This document shows positions 25,279-33,013 of a stretch of DNA of 64,000 bases, one piece after another; the first letter of the stretch is position 1; each line of letters starts with the position of its first letter. The translations under genes and the position numbers were made by a program. Where the stretch lies: the NCBI GenBank assembly GCA_947480015.1, contig CANKBS010000011.1:43923-107922 (forward strand). The letters run 5' to 3'. Source of the DNA: Sphingobacteriaceae bacterium (GTDB taxonomy: Bacteria > Bacteroidota > Bacteroidia > B-17B0 > Aurantibacillaceae). The notes beneath the pieces are model-generated. The model saw only the letters and a list, made by a program, of their open reading frames with translations. It ran no database searches and was not told the DNA's origin.

Positions 25279-27282
25279 TTAGAAAATAAAGTTAAGATTG
25301 ATGGAGAAATTACGTCCGAACCTTGGCACGGTGCCAATATCCAAGTGCTCACGATAACTGTTGTCAAAAATATTTTCGCAGGCCAGTGATGCCTGTAATA
25401 CTGTTGATTTGATTCGGAAATTTTTTGAAGCCCTGATATTATAAAGATGAAAGCTCGAGGTTATTCTGTCGCCGTAATCTATATTCACACGACTTTGTTT
25501 CATGCCATAATCGTGTTCAAATTGGAAAAGAAATAAACCCGGATTAAAACGTAAAGCTTCTTGTAATTTTAAAGGTGGAACGAGTGGAAGGGGTATGCCT
25601 GTATAGGTTTGCGCGTTCACATATTTTACCGTGCCGATGTAGGATAATTTTTCAAGCAACTGAATTTTCACATTGGCTTCAAATCCTTTGCTAATGGCAT
25701 AATTAATGTTTCTGTAAGTTTTTAATCCCAATGCACCTATGGTCATTTGACTGTAGCCAATCATACGGTAAGCGTAAATGTAATTTTCGATGTGGTGATA
25801 AAACACATTTACCGAATAGGAGACTTTTTTTAATTCCTGTTTAAAGAGCAATTCCAGTTGATACGACTGTTCGGGTTTGAGATTTAAATTGCCGATGTAA
25901 TCATATTGATCTTGACGGTTAAATAAATAATAGCCGTAACGCTCGTTGCTTGTGGGAATACGCTCTCCATAACCAGTGCTCAGTTGCAGCAGGGTGTTTT
26001 CTTTAAATTGTTTGGAGTAGGCCAGGTTGACGTTTTTTAAGACATCGTTTTTTGCCTGCGTGATATCGGTATTGTATACTTTCCATTGTTGGGAGCCAAT
26101 ACCGCTTGCGGCGCTTTGTGAATAAACATCCAACCGTGCGTTTACATTAAGGTTTTGTTTTCTTTTAAATGAAAAACTTCGGGAGGCGGCCAAACCCAAA
26201 TCATTCAAATTATTTTCGGGAAGCGTCTGCATGTACATATCGGGTTCGTTAACGGGATACATGGTCATGTCGGCGCGGGTGTAGGCGTGATGATAATCGA
26301 GCCGTAATTTAAAATTATTTTTTCCGCGCAAATCATTGTAAAAGCCCATGGTTTTGCTCCATCCCGGCATATCCATGTGCATGGGCGAATTGCTCCGATG
26401 GGTATCATCCATTTGGTGGGTAATGGTGTTGTAGTAAACTTTTAATTCGTTCTTAATAAAGTATGAATTTTTAATATCAAGCTGATGTGTGAAAGAAAAG
26501 ATCTGAGCCTTGGCAAAGCCTACATCCATAAGCAATGCGGGGAATCCAATGTTTTTGCCCCAGTCGCCCAGAAAGTCAAATTTTAACACCTGTGTCTCGC
26601 GTGGTTTATACATCAGTACCACATTGGTATTTGTTTTTTGAAATCCTGAATTATTAATGAGGAGTTGATTTCCGGCGTAATAATTATCGGCTTTTCGGAA
26701 AGTGCCACTAATTCGGTAAGCGAATTTTTTATTCGATTGCTGAAGGGCCAGCGATGAGTTATACCCATTGTTAACGGTCATGTAGGATTGTGCCACCTGT
26801 CCGCTTATTTTATTATGACAATTAAAATCGGGTTCTTTTAATTTTAAACTAATTTGTCCGCCGATGGTACTTCCCTCCAAAGCCCCGGCAGCACCGTGCG
26901 ACACCTGAATGGAATTTAAATTACCGGGTTCCACATAAATAGAAACCGGATCCATTTTATCGGTGCAGGCTCCGTAAATGCGCATGCCGTCGATGGTGAG
27001 GTTTGATTGACCGGACCCATAATTACGCAAGGTGGGTTCTAAGCCATAAGCCCCGCGTTTAATAAGGTTTACACCTTGCATACGCGAAAGAATGTCTTCG
27101 GTAGTTGCTAATTTATTGTTACGGTAAAAATTAAAGGCCTGGTTTTTATCGTCCTTTTCATTAATGATACTGACCTCTTCCAGATTAACGATTTTAATGG
27201 CCGTGTCTTTTAAGGTTTTCTGTGACCAGAGCTTTTGCTGCAGAACAAAACCAAGTAAAAGCAGTATCAGCGATCTGGACAT
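25279..27282 (-). CDS. TonB-dependent outer-membrane receptor, copper-type (OprC/NosA-like)
   Basis: A 667 aa protein with a signal peptide, an N-terminal plug (GVNLIKRGAYGLEPTLRNYGSGQSNLTIDGMRIYGACTDKMDP, in short segments along 71-111) and a 22-strand-type barrel ending IFNLNFIF-like aromatic. The Cys106 and Met110 of GACTDKMDP correspond to the Cys/Met copper-binding segment of OprC and NosA. A Met/His-rich loop follows near residue 300 (HRSNSPMHMDMPGW). Copper import for NosZ and cbb3 oxidase is the likely role. It overlaps the upstream lipoprotein gene by one base and shares its Crp/Fnr-type promoter. Confidence 0.85.
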   Translation of the reverse strand: MSRSLILLLLGFVLQQKLWSQKTLKDTAIKIVNLEEVSIINEKDDKNQAFNFYRNNKLATTEDILSRMQGVNLIKRGAYGLEPTLRNYGSGQSNLTIDGMRIYGACTDKMDPVSIYVEPGNLNSIQVSHGAAGALEGSTIGGQISLKLKEPDFNCHNKISGQVAQSYMTVNNGYNSSLALQQSNKKFAYRISGTFRKADNYYAGNQLLINNSGFQKTNTNVVLMYKPRETQVLKFDFLGDWGKNIGFPALLMDVGFAKAQIFSFTHQLDIKNSYFIKNELKVYYNTITHQMDDTHRSNSPMHMDMPGWSKTMGFYNDLRGKNNFKLRLDYHHAYTRADMTMYPVNEPDMYMQTLPENNLNDLGLAASRSFSFKRKQNLNVNARLDVYSQSAASGIGSQQWKVYNTDITQAKNDVLKNVNLAYSKQFKENTLLQLSTGYGERIPTSNERYGYYLFNRQDQYDYIGNLNLKPEQSYQLELLFKQELKKVSYSVNVFYHHIENYIYAYRMIGYSQMTIGALGLKTYRNINYAISKGFEANVKIQLLEKLSYIGTVKYVNAQTYTGIPLPLVPPLKLQEALRFNPGLFLFQFEHDYGMKQSRVNIDYGDRITSSFHLYNIRASKNFRIKSTVLQASLACENIFDNSYREHLDIGTVPRFGRNFSINLNFIF

Positions 27283-28118
27283 TATTTTATGCTTAATTCG
27301 ATAAAAGGAGCAGAAGTTATGAGCGAGTCGTTATGCGTTAATTTTAAATTCACGCGCCATAAGCCGGTCATGGTAAAATTTACTTTACCGCTGTAATGCC
27401 CTTTGCCCCTGTGCGTAGGGTTTACATTGTTGGGTGAACCATGACCCATGCTTGGCATAACAGGATCAATCTCAATTTTATAATCTTCCACAGCTGCGAA
27501 ATTGGAACCCGGGGATTTTTTTTGCAAGACTATTTCAAAATCGTTGATGCCTACTTTTGGAGTGGCCGGTGAAATTAAGGCTATGACAAAGGTACTGTTA
27601 TCGGTGGTGCTGAGGCTTGTGACTTTAATTGGAGTCTGCGCAAGCACCGCTACGCCCAGACTTCCTGATCCGTATAAATTATTTTTATGATTGTGAATTG
27701 AGAAATTAAGAAAACACTGAGAGGCCGCTCCGGCTTTTGTAAAGATGGCCGCTGATGCAAAATAGCCATTCACCGCCAAGCTATCGTTGCTGTTTTCGCA
27801 TGGAAGGTTTTGATTGCCGCTACCATCGTTGGAGGAAGGGCTTAAAGAAAAATGACAATTATTAAGTTTACTGCCATCAAGCGAATCGAGTAATGAAACA
27901 TAAACCTCATTATAACCCGTTTCAAATGCTTTGTTAGCATAAATCACTGCTTTTGCTTTAGCGCCGAGCAGATAGGTTTCGCCAATTTTTATAAGCGTTG
28001 ATTCATTTGTTACCGGTGTTTCGATAATATCTTCAGGGGTACTGCTTTTTTTCTTGCAGGAAGAAAATGCGCCCAGCGTACTCGAGATTAAAATCAGATT
28101 CAGTAAAAGTTTAAGCAT
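27282..28118 (-). CDS. Lipoprotein with YtkA/FixH-like domain, partner of the copper receptor
   Basis: A 278 aa lipoprotein: signal peptide with Cys21 in AFSSCKKK. The C-terminal 80 residues (DPVMPSMGHGSPNNV, then GHYSGKVNFTMTGLWRVNLKL) match the YtkA-like fold, in which the Met/His motif is thought to bind copper. The middle part contains a second beta domain. It is first in an operon with the TonB receptor and lies under a TGA-N6-TCA site, so it is probably a surface or periplasmic copper chaperone. The copper assignment is inferred from motif and neighbour. Confidence 0.75.
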   Translation of the reverse strand: MLKLLLNLILISSTLGAFSSCKKKSSTPEDIIETPVTNESTLIKIGETYLLGAKAKAVIYANKAFETGYNEVYVSLLDSLDGSKLNNCHFSLSPSSNDGSGNQNLPCENSNDSLAVNGYFASAAIFTKAGAASQCFLNFSIHNHKNNLYGSGSLGVAVLAQTPIKVTSLSTTDNSTFVIALISPATPKVGINDFEIVLQKKSPGSNFAAVEDYKIEIDPVMPSMGHGSPNNVNPTHRGKGHYSGKVNFTMTGLWRVNLKLTHNDSLITSAPFIELSIK

Positions 28119-28144
28119 ATTGTCAGTTCTAGGTTTTCTTCAAA

Positions 28145-28186
28145 CAAAATTACGGATTCTTAGTTCAAAGGCTATGATTTGAGTCA
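28145..28186 (-). promoter_or_regulatory. Crp/Fnr-type site and promoter of the copper receptor operon
   Basis: TGATTTGAGTCA (28175-28186) and, on the minus strand, TAATTTTG (28152-28145), a full -7 match. The site centre is 35.5 bp from the box end. The ATG of the lipoprotein gene is at 28118. Confidence 0.7.
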
Positions 28187-28226
28187 TACTTAATACCTGT
28201 GAAAACAAGGGTGTTATGTTGTTAGG

Positions 28227-28263
28227 CAAAAAAAGAACCCTTCCGTTAAGTTGAAAGGGTTCT
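28227..28263 (-). terminator. Terminator of the Rrf2-nrdJ unit
   Basis: On the minus strand AGAACCCTT, a 12-base loop region and AAGGGTTCT are followed by a T run. It lies just past the nrdJ stop. Confidence 0.8.
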
Positions 28264-28289
28264 TTGGGGATATATGTGAGCGGCAATTT

Positions 28290-30299
28290 TTATGCTACCA
28301 CGCAGGTATCGTTATTACAAAACTTTTCACCAACCGAATCTTCCGAAAGGGTTTTGAAATCTATGGCGGTAACTTTTGCGGCCATGGTTTCGTATTGTTC
28401 TTTGGTAATGGCTTCGTAAGGCATTTGCGCGTAGGCACCCAATTCTAATTTTGGCAAGAAGCTGATGGATTTAAGATCGTATTTAAAATAATCCAATACG
28501 GTTTTAATTTCTCCGCTTTCTTCGGGTTTAAAAGTAATGGTGCAGGAAACCTGGTTATCGGACCAGTATTTTTGAAGGAATACGGCCAGAGCCACTTGTT
28601 CCCAAATGCTCACATTCTTTAAACTTTTTCCCGCATTATGAATTGGGAATTCAACTACCAATGAACTTGGGTCTACCACGTCGTTTTCAACGTGCAGTCC
28701 GGCTTCAATAATAGCCGGCATAAGAGCTGAGGTTTTTGAAATACGCATTCGGCGGATGTAATAATTAAATTCAGGGAAGTGACAACCCGGATTTACGCCT
28801 GCCAGCAAACTTACGGTACCACTCGGTTTTACGCTGGTTGTTTTGATGCTTTTTGGCACGCATAACCAAGATGAATAAATGTTATCCCAGTTTTGAATTT
28901 CTTTATAACCATCATCCAGCCATTGACGTAAAGTTTCTAAACTATGATCGCCAATAAAATTGGTGATACCCGAAACTGACGTGCCAATGCGGCGGTTGCG
29001 TTTTTGCACGCGGTTGGTTTCTTGCCAGGTGGTATTTACTAAAGTGGCGGTTTTACCTAAGAGGTAAGCGAATTTTAAGGTTCTTAAATAATCTTCTTTT
29101 GATTCGGCGCGCGAGGGGAAGGTTTCAACCAGGCAGCATAATTCGTAAGACTCTAATGTTTGTTCGCCACAAGGGTTGGTGCCTTTGGCTTTCGAATCTT
29201 TGTGATCTGCCGGATCGCACATACGCGAAAAGGCACGGATATTATTCATAAACACATAACCCGGCTCGCCGTTCATGGCAGTTTGTTTGGCTACTTCTTC
29301 AAAGTTAGTTCCTTCATCAACTGTTACAGAATTGTTGGAAGCCCAACCATATGCTGCACGATGTGACATGCTGCCTTCGTATTTTTTTTGTTCGGCATTC
29401 CAGCGGTAATCTTTTAAACGGCGGTATTCAGCATCATTTACGCCGCCTAAGGCTATTTGTGCAGTACGGCGCACATTGCCGGCCACCACACACTGACCGA
29501 TCATGTTCATGATATCGGTAATAGCGGTAACGGTTATGGCCTTGCCGTCGAGCGAATCCAGTATTTTTCTTAACTGGTTGTGTAAACTTTCCAAAGGTGC
29601 CGGTCCTGATGATACCCCGCCGAAGCCGGCAATAGGCACCCCTTGTGGACGGACCTCGTCGTAATTGAATTTAATAACTTGGGCATTGTTATAACCAAAA
29701 TGTTTGGCGAAATAAGTGAAGAGTAATTTTTCGAGACTCATTACCCAGCCTTCACGCGAATCAGGAATTACAAAGACCTCTTCGTGTTTATTGGTTGGTG
29801 CATTGATCTCGATTTTTTTAGCGCCTTCCACATCAAAACCAACACCAACGCCCACCATACTCATGTCCATCATAAACGTAAAAGGTTTGATGGCGTTTTC
29901 GAGGGTGTTTCCAATAGCATCGGTAGAAACAAAGGCACAATTAAATAACGCTTGTCCCACGCGTTTTTCGTGAATGATAGGTGTGCCCAGGGCCCATAAC
30001 ATACGGCCCGGAGGTAAAAATTTCATTTTAAAAATGCGGTCATACATTTCCTGTGCCGAATGTTGGGCTTTGCGATTATTCCAGCCTAATTCGTTGGTAA
30101 GAATGTGTTCCTTCTGGAGGGCGTATGCACCTTCCACCACGCGTCTGACCGTTTCATACCATTGCTCGTTGCTTCCATCGGCCTTTAGGCGCGAATAAGT
30201 TCTGTAATAGGTTAACAGGCCCAGCCCGTTAAATCCGAAATCGGGTCTGATGTCTTTGTAGATCGCAACAAATTCATCGTCAAGTTTAAAATTTAGCAT
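28290..30299 (-). CDS. nrdJ: Adenosylcobalamin-dependent ribonucleoside-triphosphate reductase (class II)
   Basis: A 669 aa monomeric class II RNR of the Lactobacillus leichmannii type. It makes deoxynucleotides with B12 and does not need oxygen. NCAFVS carries the first redox Cys. NPCGEQ has the thiyl-radical Cys, and the second redox Cys is 11 residues later in YELCC. The C-terminal tail FCNNDTC is the CX4C shuttle pair. VKPSGTVSLLAG is the phosphate-binding block. At 669 aa it is somewhat shorter than the 739 aa reference. It lies 24 bp after an Fe-S Rrf2 regulator and shares its promoter. B12 supply is not visible here. Confidence 0.93.
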   Translation of the reverse strand: MLNFKLDDEFVAIYKDIRPDFGFNGLGLLTYYRTYSRLKADGSNEQWYETVRRVVEGAYALQKEHILTNELGWNNRKAQHSAQEMYDRIFKMKFLPPGRMLWALGTPIIHEKRVGQALFNCAFVSTDAIGNTLENAIKPFTFMMDMSMVGVGVGFDVEGAKKIEINAPTNKHEEVFVIPDSREGWVMSLEKLLFTYFAKHFGYNNAQVIKFNYDEVRPQGVPIAGFGGVSSGPAPLESLHNQLRKILDSLDGKAITVTAITDIMNMIGQCVVAGNVRRTAQIALGGVNDAEYRRLKDYRWNAEQKKYEGSMSHRAAYGWASNNSVTVDEGTNFEEVAKQTAMNGEPGYVFMNNIRAFSRMCDPADHKDSKAKGTNPCGEQTLESYELCCLVETFPSRAESKEDYLRTLKFAYLLGKTATLVNTTWQETNRVQKRNRRIGTSVSGITNFIGDHSLETLRQWLDDGYKEIQNWDNIYSSWLCVPKSIKTTSVKPSGTVSLLAGVNPGCHFPEFNYYIRRMRISKTSALMPAIIEAGLHVENDVVDPSSLVVEFPIHNAGKSLKNVSIWEQVALAVFLQKYWSDNQVSCTITFKPEESGEIKTVLDYFKYDLKSISFLPKLELGAYAQMPYEAITKEQYETMAAKVTAIDFKTLSEDSVGEKFCNNDTCVVA

Positions 30300-30323
30300 G
30301 GTATATATTTTGGTTTTTTATTG

Positions 30324-30761
30324 TCATAGTTTTAACCAGCTTGTTCCGTTTTTTAAGCTGTTCGACATGTCGAGCAGGCTGGTGGTATTAAACATTTCGT
30401 TCATGTCTGCTTTCACATGTTTGTATTTATAATGCAGAGGGCAGGGACGTAACTCCGAACATTTTTTCAATCCTAACACACATAGTTTATCGCTGAAATC
30501 TTTATCAATGGCCATGATAATGTGTTTGAGTTTAACCTTGGCTATTTTTTTACTGTCTACCTCAAAACCACCGCTGGCTCCTTTAACCGATTTAACAATT
30601 TTGCTCTTTACCAGTTCTTGTAAAATTTTGGCGGTAAAGGCTTCGGGCGAATCGATGGCTTTTGCAATGTCTTTTAAATTGGGGCGAAGGTTTTTATGGG
30701 ATTGTTGGGCCAAATAAAGAGTGGCTCTTATTCCATATTCGCAGGCTTTAGAAAAGATCAT
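30324..30761 (-). CDS. Rrf2-family regulator with Fe-S cysteines (NsrR/IscR-like)
   Basis: A 145 aa winged-helix repressor. The N-terminal helix-turn-helix is typical (ACEYGIRATLYLAQ; LKDIAKAIDSP). Three Cys at 94, 101 and 107 have CX6CX5C spacing, close to the CX5CX5C set of NsrR and IscR, so a cluster is likely and NO or redox sensing plausible. Its promoter contains a GGAT-N6-ATCC palindrome that recurs before the NMO-nad-tna-nor operon. It is co-transcribed with nrdJ. Confidence 0.9.
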   Translation of the reverse strand: MIFSKACEYGIRATLYLAQQSHKNLRPNLKDIAKAIDSPEAFTAKILQELVKSKIVKSVKGASGGFEVDSKKIAKVKLKHIIMAIDKDFSDKLCVLGLKKCSELRPCPLHYKYKHVKADMNEMFNTTSLLDMSNSLKNGTSWLKL

Positions 30762-30780
30762 TGATTACTTTGTTTTTTTC

Positions 30781-30831
30781 AAAGATAGTTGTTTGACGGA
30801 ACTCGGATAATTACATCCGAATTACTTTTGA
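30781..30831. promoter_or_regulatory. Divergent promoter with candidate Rrf2 operator
   Basis: The operator is TCGGATAATTACATCCGA (30804-30821), a perfect 6-bp inverted repeat with 6-bp spacer. On the minus strand TATCTTTG (30788-30781) is the -7 box for the Rrf2-nrdJ unit. On the plus strand TACTTTTG (30824-30831) is a -7 box leading to the flavin oxidase-like gene at 31010. The palindrome sits in the -33 region of both, as expected for a repressor site. Confidence 0.65.
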
Positions 30832-31009
30832 ACAAAGCGCTGTAAATATTCTCAAAAGGACGATATGACTAGGATTGACAAGGCTTATGATAATGCTCAT
30901 ACAGGGGCTTGGGCCGAAATGTTAAATTTGTTGTTTGAGAAATTGTTAAAAAAGTTTAGTGGATTAGATTTAAAAAAGAATAGATTACCGAACGTAAAAT
31001 GCGAGAATT

Positions 31010-31441
31010 ATGAGTCAGGAGATCCAAACAAAAGTGAAGGAATTTTTAGGAGCGAATAAAGTTTCTACCGTATGTTTTATAAATGCTGAAGGAAAACCTT
31101 ATTGCATTAATTGTTTTTATGTGTTTGATGAAGGCACTACCACTTTGGTTTTTAAATCGTCTTATGGCACCAGTCATGATGCGCTGGTGAAAGCAGGCGC
31201 AGATGTTGCGGGCACCATTGTGCCGGATGAAATTAATGTGATGAGCTTAAAAGGCATTCAGTTTACTGGAATCTTATTGGATAAAAAAGAAATTGATGAG
31301 TGTAAACTTGGTACGCAGTATATAAAAAGTTTTCCGATGAGTCTGGCTATGCCGGGCTATGTGTGGGCTGTAAAGCTTAAGCATTTAAAATATACGGATA
31401 ATACTCTGGGCTTTGGGAATAAGACGCTGTGGAATGCCTGA
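31010..31441 (+). CDS. Pyridoxamine 5'-phosphate oxidase-family flavin protein
   Basis: A 143 aa split-barrel protein. The fold shows as VSTVCFINAEGKPYCINCFYVFDE and later FKSSYGTSHDAL, typical for the small FMN-binding or heme-utilisation relatives of PNPOx. It is not PdxH itself, which is encoded at 55674. The substrate is unknown. It diverges from the Rrf2 regulator and its promoter overlaps the candidate operator, so a link to NO or redox stress is possible. Confidence 0.75.
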   Translation: MSQEIQTKVKEFLGANKVSTVCFINAEGKPYCINCFYVFDEGTTTLVFKSSYGTSHDALVKAGADVAGTIVPDEINVMSLKGIQFTGILLDKKEIDECKLGTQYIKSFPMSLAMPGYVWAVKLKHLKYTDNTLGFGNKTLWNA

Positions 31442-31454
31442 TTAAACCTTTCTT

Positions 31455-31520
31455 GTTTCGCAAGCGAAACTTCGGGGCCATTTAACCACAGAGGCCACAG
31501 AGTTTTTCACAAAGGACACA
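31455..31520. repeat. Small hairpin and CACAGAG-type repeat
   Basis: GTTTCGC-AA-GCGAAAC at 31455-31470 is a perfect short palindrome. AACCACAGAGGCCACAGAG (31484-31502) and a relative after it form a short repeat of a type often seen between bacterial genes. The opposite-strand relative TTAGTG..TTAGTGG occurs near 63758. No gene lies in 31442-31611. Confidence 0.45.
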
Positions 31521-31611
31521 ATGTTAAGAACAGCCTCACCTTATGGCTCTATACTTCCCTTATTCTTCGCAACAAACAAAAGTAAAGTAAAATTTCAGAA
31601 AGACAGAGTAA

Positions 31612-31794
31612 TTAAAAAAACATCAGCATGGCAAAGAGCATGCAGGCGCCAACCACCCAGGAGATAAAAATACCTTGAAGTCCGAGGGTGAATTGTTTTT
31701 TTTCGCTCATGCCAATGCCCATAATGTAAAGGGCTAGTCCGGTGCAAATGAGCAGCCATAAACCGGCTATTAAAATGTAATTTGATGTTCCCAT
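31612..31794 (-). CDS. Small two-helix membrane protein, unknown
   Basis: A 60 aa protein with two hydrophobic helices (YILIAGLWLLICTGLALYIM and FISWVVGACMLFAMLMFF). It is the last gene of the NMO-nad-tna-nor operon, 20 bp after proline dehydrogenase. I do not recognise the family. Position suggests a role in the NOR or respiratory complex, but that is inference. Confidence 0.6.
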   Translation of the reverse strand: MGTSNYILIAGLWLLICTGLALYIMGIGMSEKKQFTLGLQGIFISWVVGACMLFAMLMFF

Positions 31795-31814
31795 GTGATT
31801 AGAGGTTAAATGAT

Positions 31815-32999
31815 TTATTTAATGGCTTCTTTTCTTCTGTAAATTTCATTTTTTAATCGTGTTAGTTCACCTACCATTTGTCCGCTTATAGAGGAGTTTT
31901 CTTCGGCCCGGCGAATTAAATATGGTATTGCTTTTTTAATTTCACCATATGGTAAATACTTGGAGGTGTTATAACCGGCAGCGGCTAAATTGAAACTCAG
32001 GTTATCGCTCATGCCATACAATTGCGAGAAGCGTACTTTGTGATAAGCATCAGGCACTTGATGCTTTTCGATACACTCAATGGCCCATAAAATACTTTTA
32101 GCATTGTGTGAAGCCACGCAGGTATCAATAACGCTGTGATTTTTTAAACAAACTTCAACCGCAGCATCAAAGGAGGCATCGGTTTCGGCCTTGGTGTCAA
32201 ACACCGGAGATGGTTTGTTTTTTGCAGCGGCCGCCGCTCTTTCTTTTTCCACATAAGCACCGCGCACCAGTTTAACGCCCGAAATGTATTTTTTCTCTTT
32301 GGCTTCTTTCACCAAAAAATTAAGGTATTCTAAACGATCGTTTAAATACATTTGGAGTGTATTAAAAACAACGGCGTATTTTTTATTATAGGTCTCCATC
32401 ATCTGCTCGGTAATTTTATCCAGCACATCCTGCATACATCGGTCTTCGGCATCAATAAAAATAACTACATTTGATTTGGCGGCAGTTGAACAAATGTGAT
32501 CAATGCGCTCCACCAATTTTTCGAAACGCATTTTATCACTTAACTCAACAGGTATTTCTCTACCATTTATTTTTTCAAGAAAAGCAGGGTCTTCGAGTCC
32601 TGATATTTTTACACTCACAAAATTACCCGGACTTTCTTTCCCCAATCGAACGATATTGCTGGTAATGATGTCGGTGTTTTTAGTATAAGCAACCTGGTTT
32701 TTTTCGCCTTCCGACACGTAATCGAGCACCGAGAGGACTTTGTAATTATCTAACTTTTTAATCACTCTAAAAGCATCGTCGAGTGTTTCGCCCGAACAAA
32801 ATAATTTGAAGATTGTTTTTTTAATAAAAAACTGAAGTGGCAAACGGTAATTGATAATGCCCGTGGCGCAGGCCGTGAGGAGTTTTAAAAGTCGCGGGAA
32901 TTGCAGAATGCAAAAAATAAAATAAGTAAATTTTAATTCCTGATTGTTCTTAGCCGAGTAAGCTATTTTTAGATCTTCAAGATTTACGTTTGTTTTCAT
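31815..32999 (-). CDS. putA: Proline dehydrogenase
   Basis: A 394 aa FAD-dependent TIM barrel that oxidises proline to pyrroline-5-carboxylate and feeds electrons to quinone. Family blocks are VSVKISGLEDP, FIDAEDR, VVFNTLQMYLNDRLEYL, GVKLVRGAYVEKER and YLPYGEIKKAIPYLIRRAEENSS, with the substrate arginines at the end. The P5C dehydrogenase part of bifunctional PutA is absent, so this is the single-domain form (PRODH). It lies 14 bp after norB in the same operon, an unusual setting for this enzyme. Confidence 0.92.
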   Translation of the reverse strand: MKTNVNLEDLKIAYSAKNNQELKFTYFIFCILQFPRLLKLLTACATGIINYRLPLQFFIKKTIFKLFCSGETLDDAFRVIKKLDNYKVLSVLDYVSEGEKNQVAYTKNTDIITSNIVRLGKESPGNFVSVKISGLEDPAFLEKINGREIPVELSDKMRFEKLVERIDHICSTAAKSNVVIFIDAEDRCMQDVLDKITEQMMETYNKKYAVVFNTLQMYLNDRLEYLNFLVKEAKEKKYISGVKLVRGAYVEKERAAAAAKNKPSPVFDTKAETDASFDAAVEVCLKNHSVIDTCVASHNAKSILWAIECIEKHQVPDAYHKVRFSQLYGMSDNLSFNLAAAGYNTSKYLPYGEIKKAIPYLIRRAEENSSISGQMVGELTRLKNEIYRRKEAIK

Positions 33000-33013
33000 G
33001 GTGTTACATTTAT

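Noticed and set aside
30865..31059. Small plus-strand frame before the flavin oxidase-like gene
   Set aside because: It overlaps the start of the gene at 31010 in another frame, has no recognisable domain and probably is leader sequence.
31010..31441. Calling this gene pdxH
   Set aside because: It is too short and lacks the PdxH C-terminal WGGY...RLHDR block, which is present in the gene at 55674.
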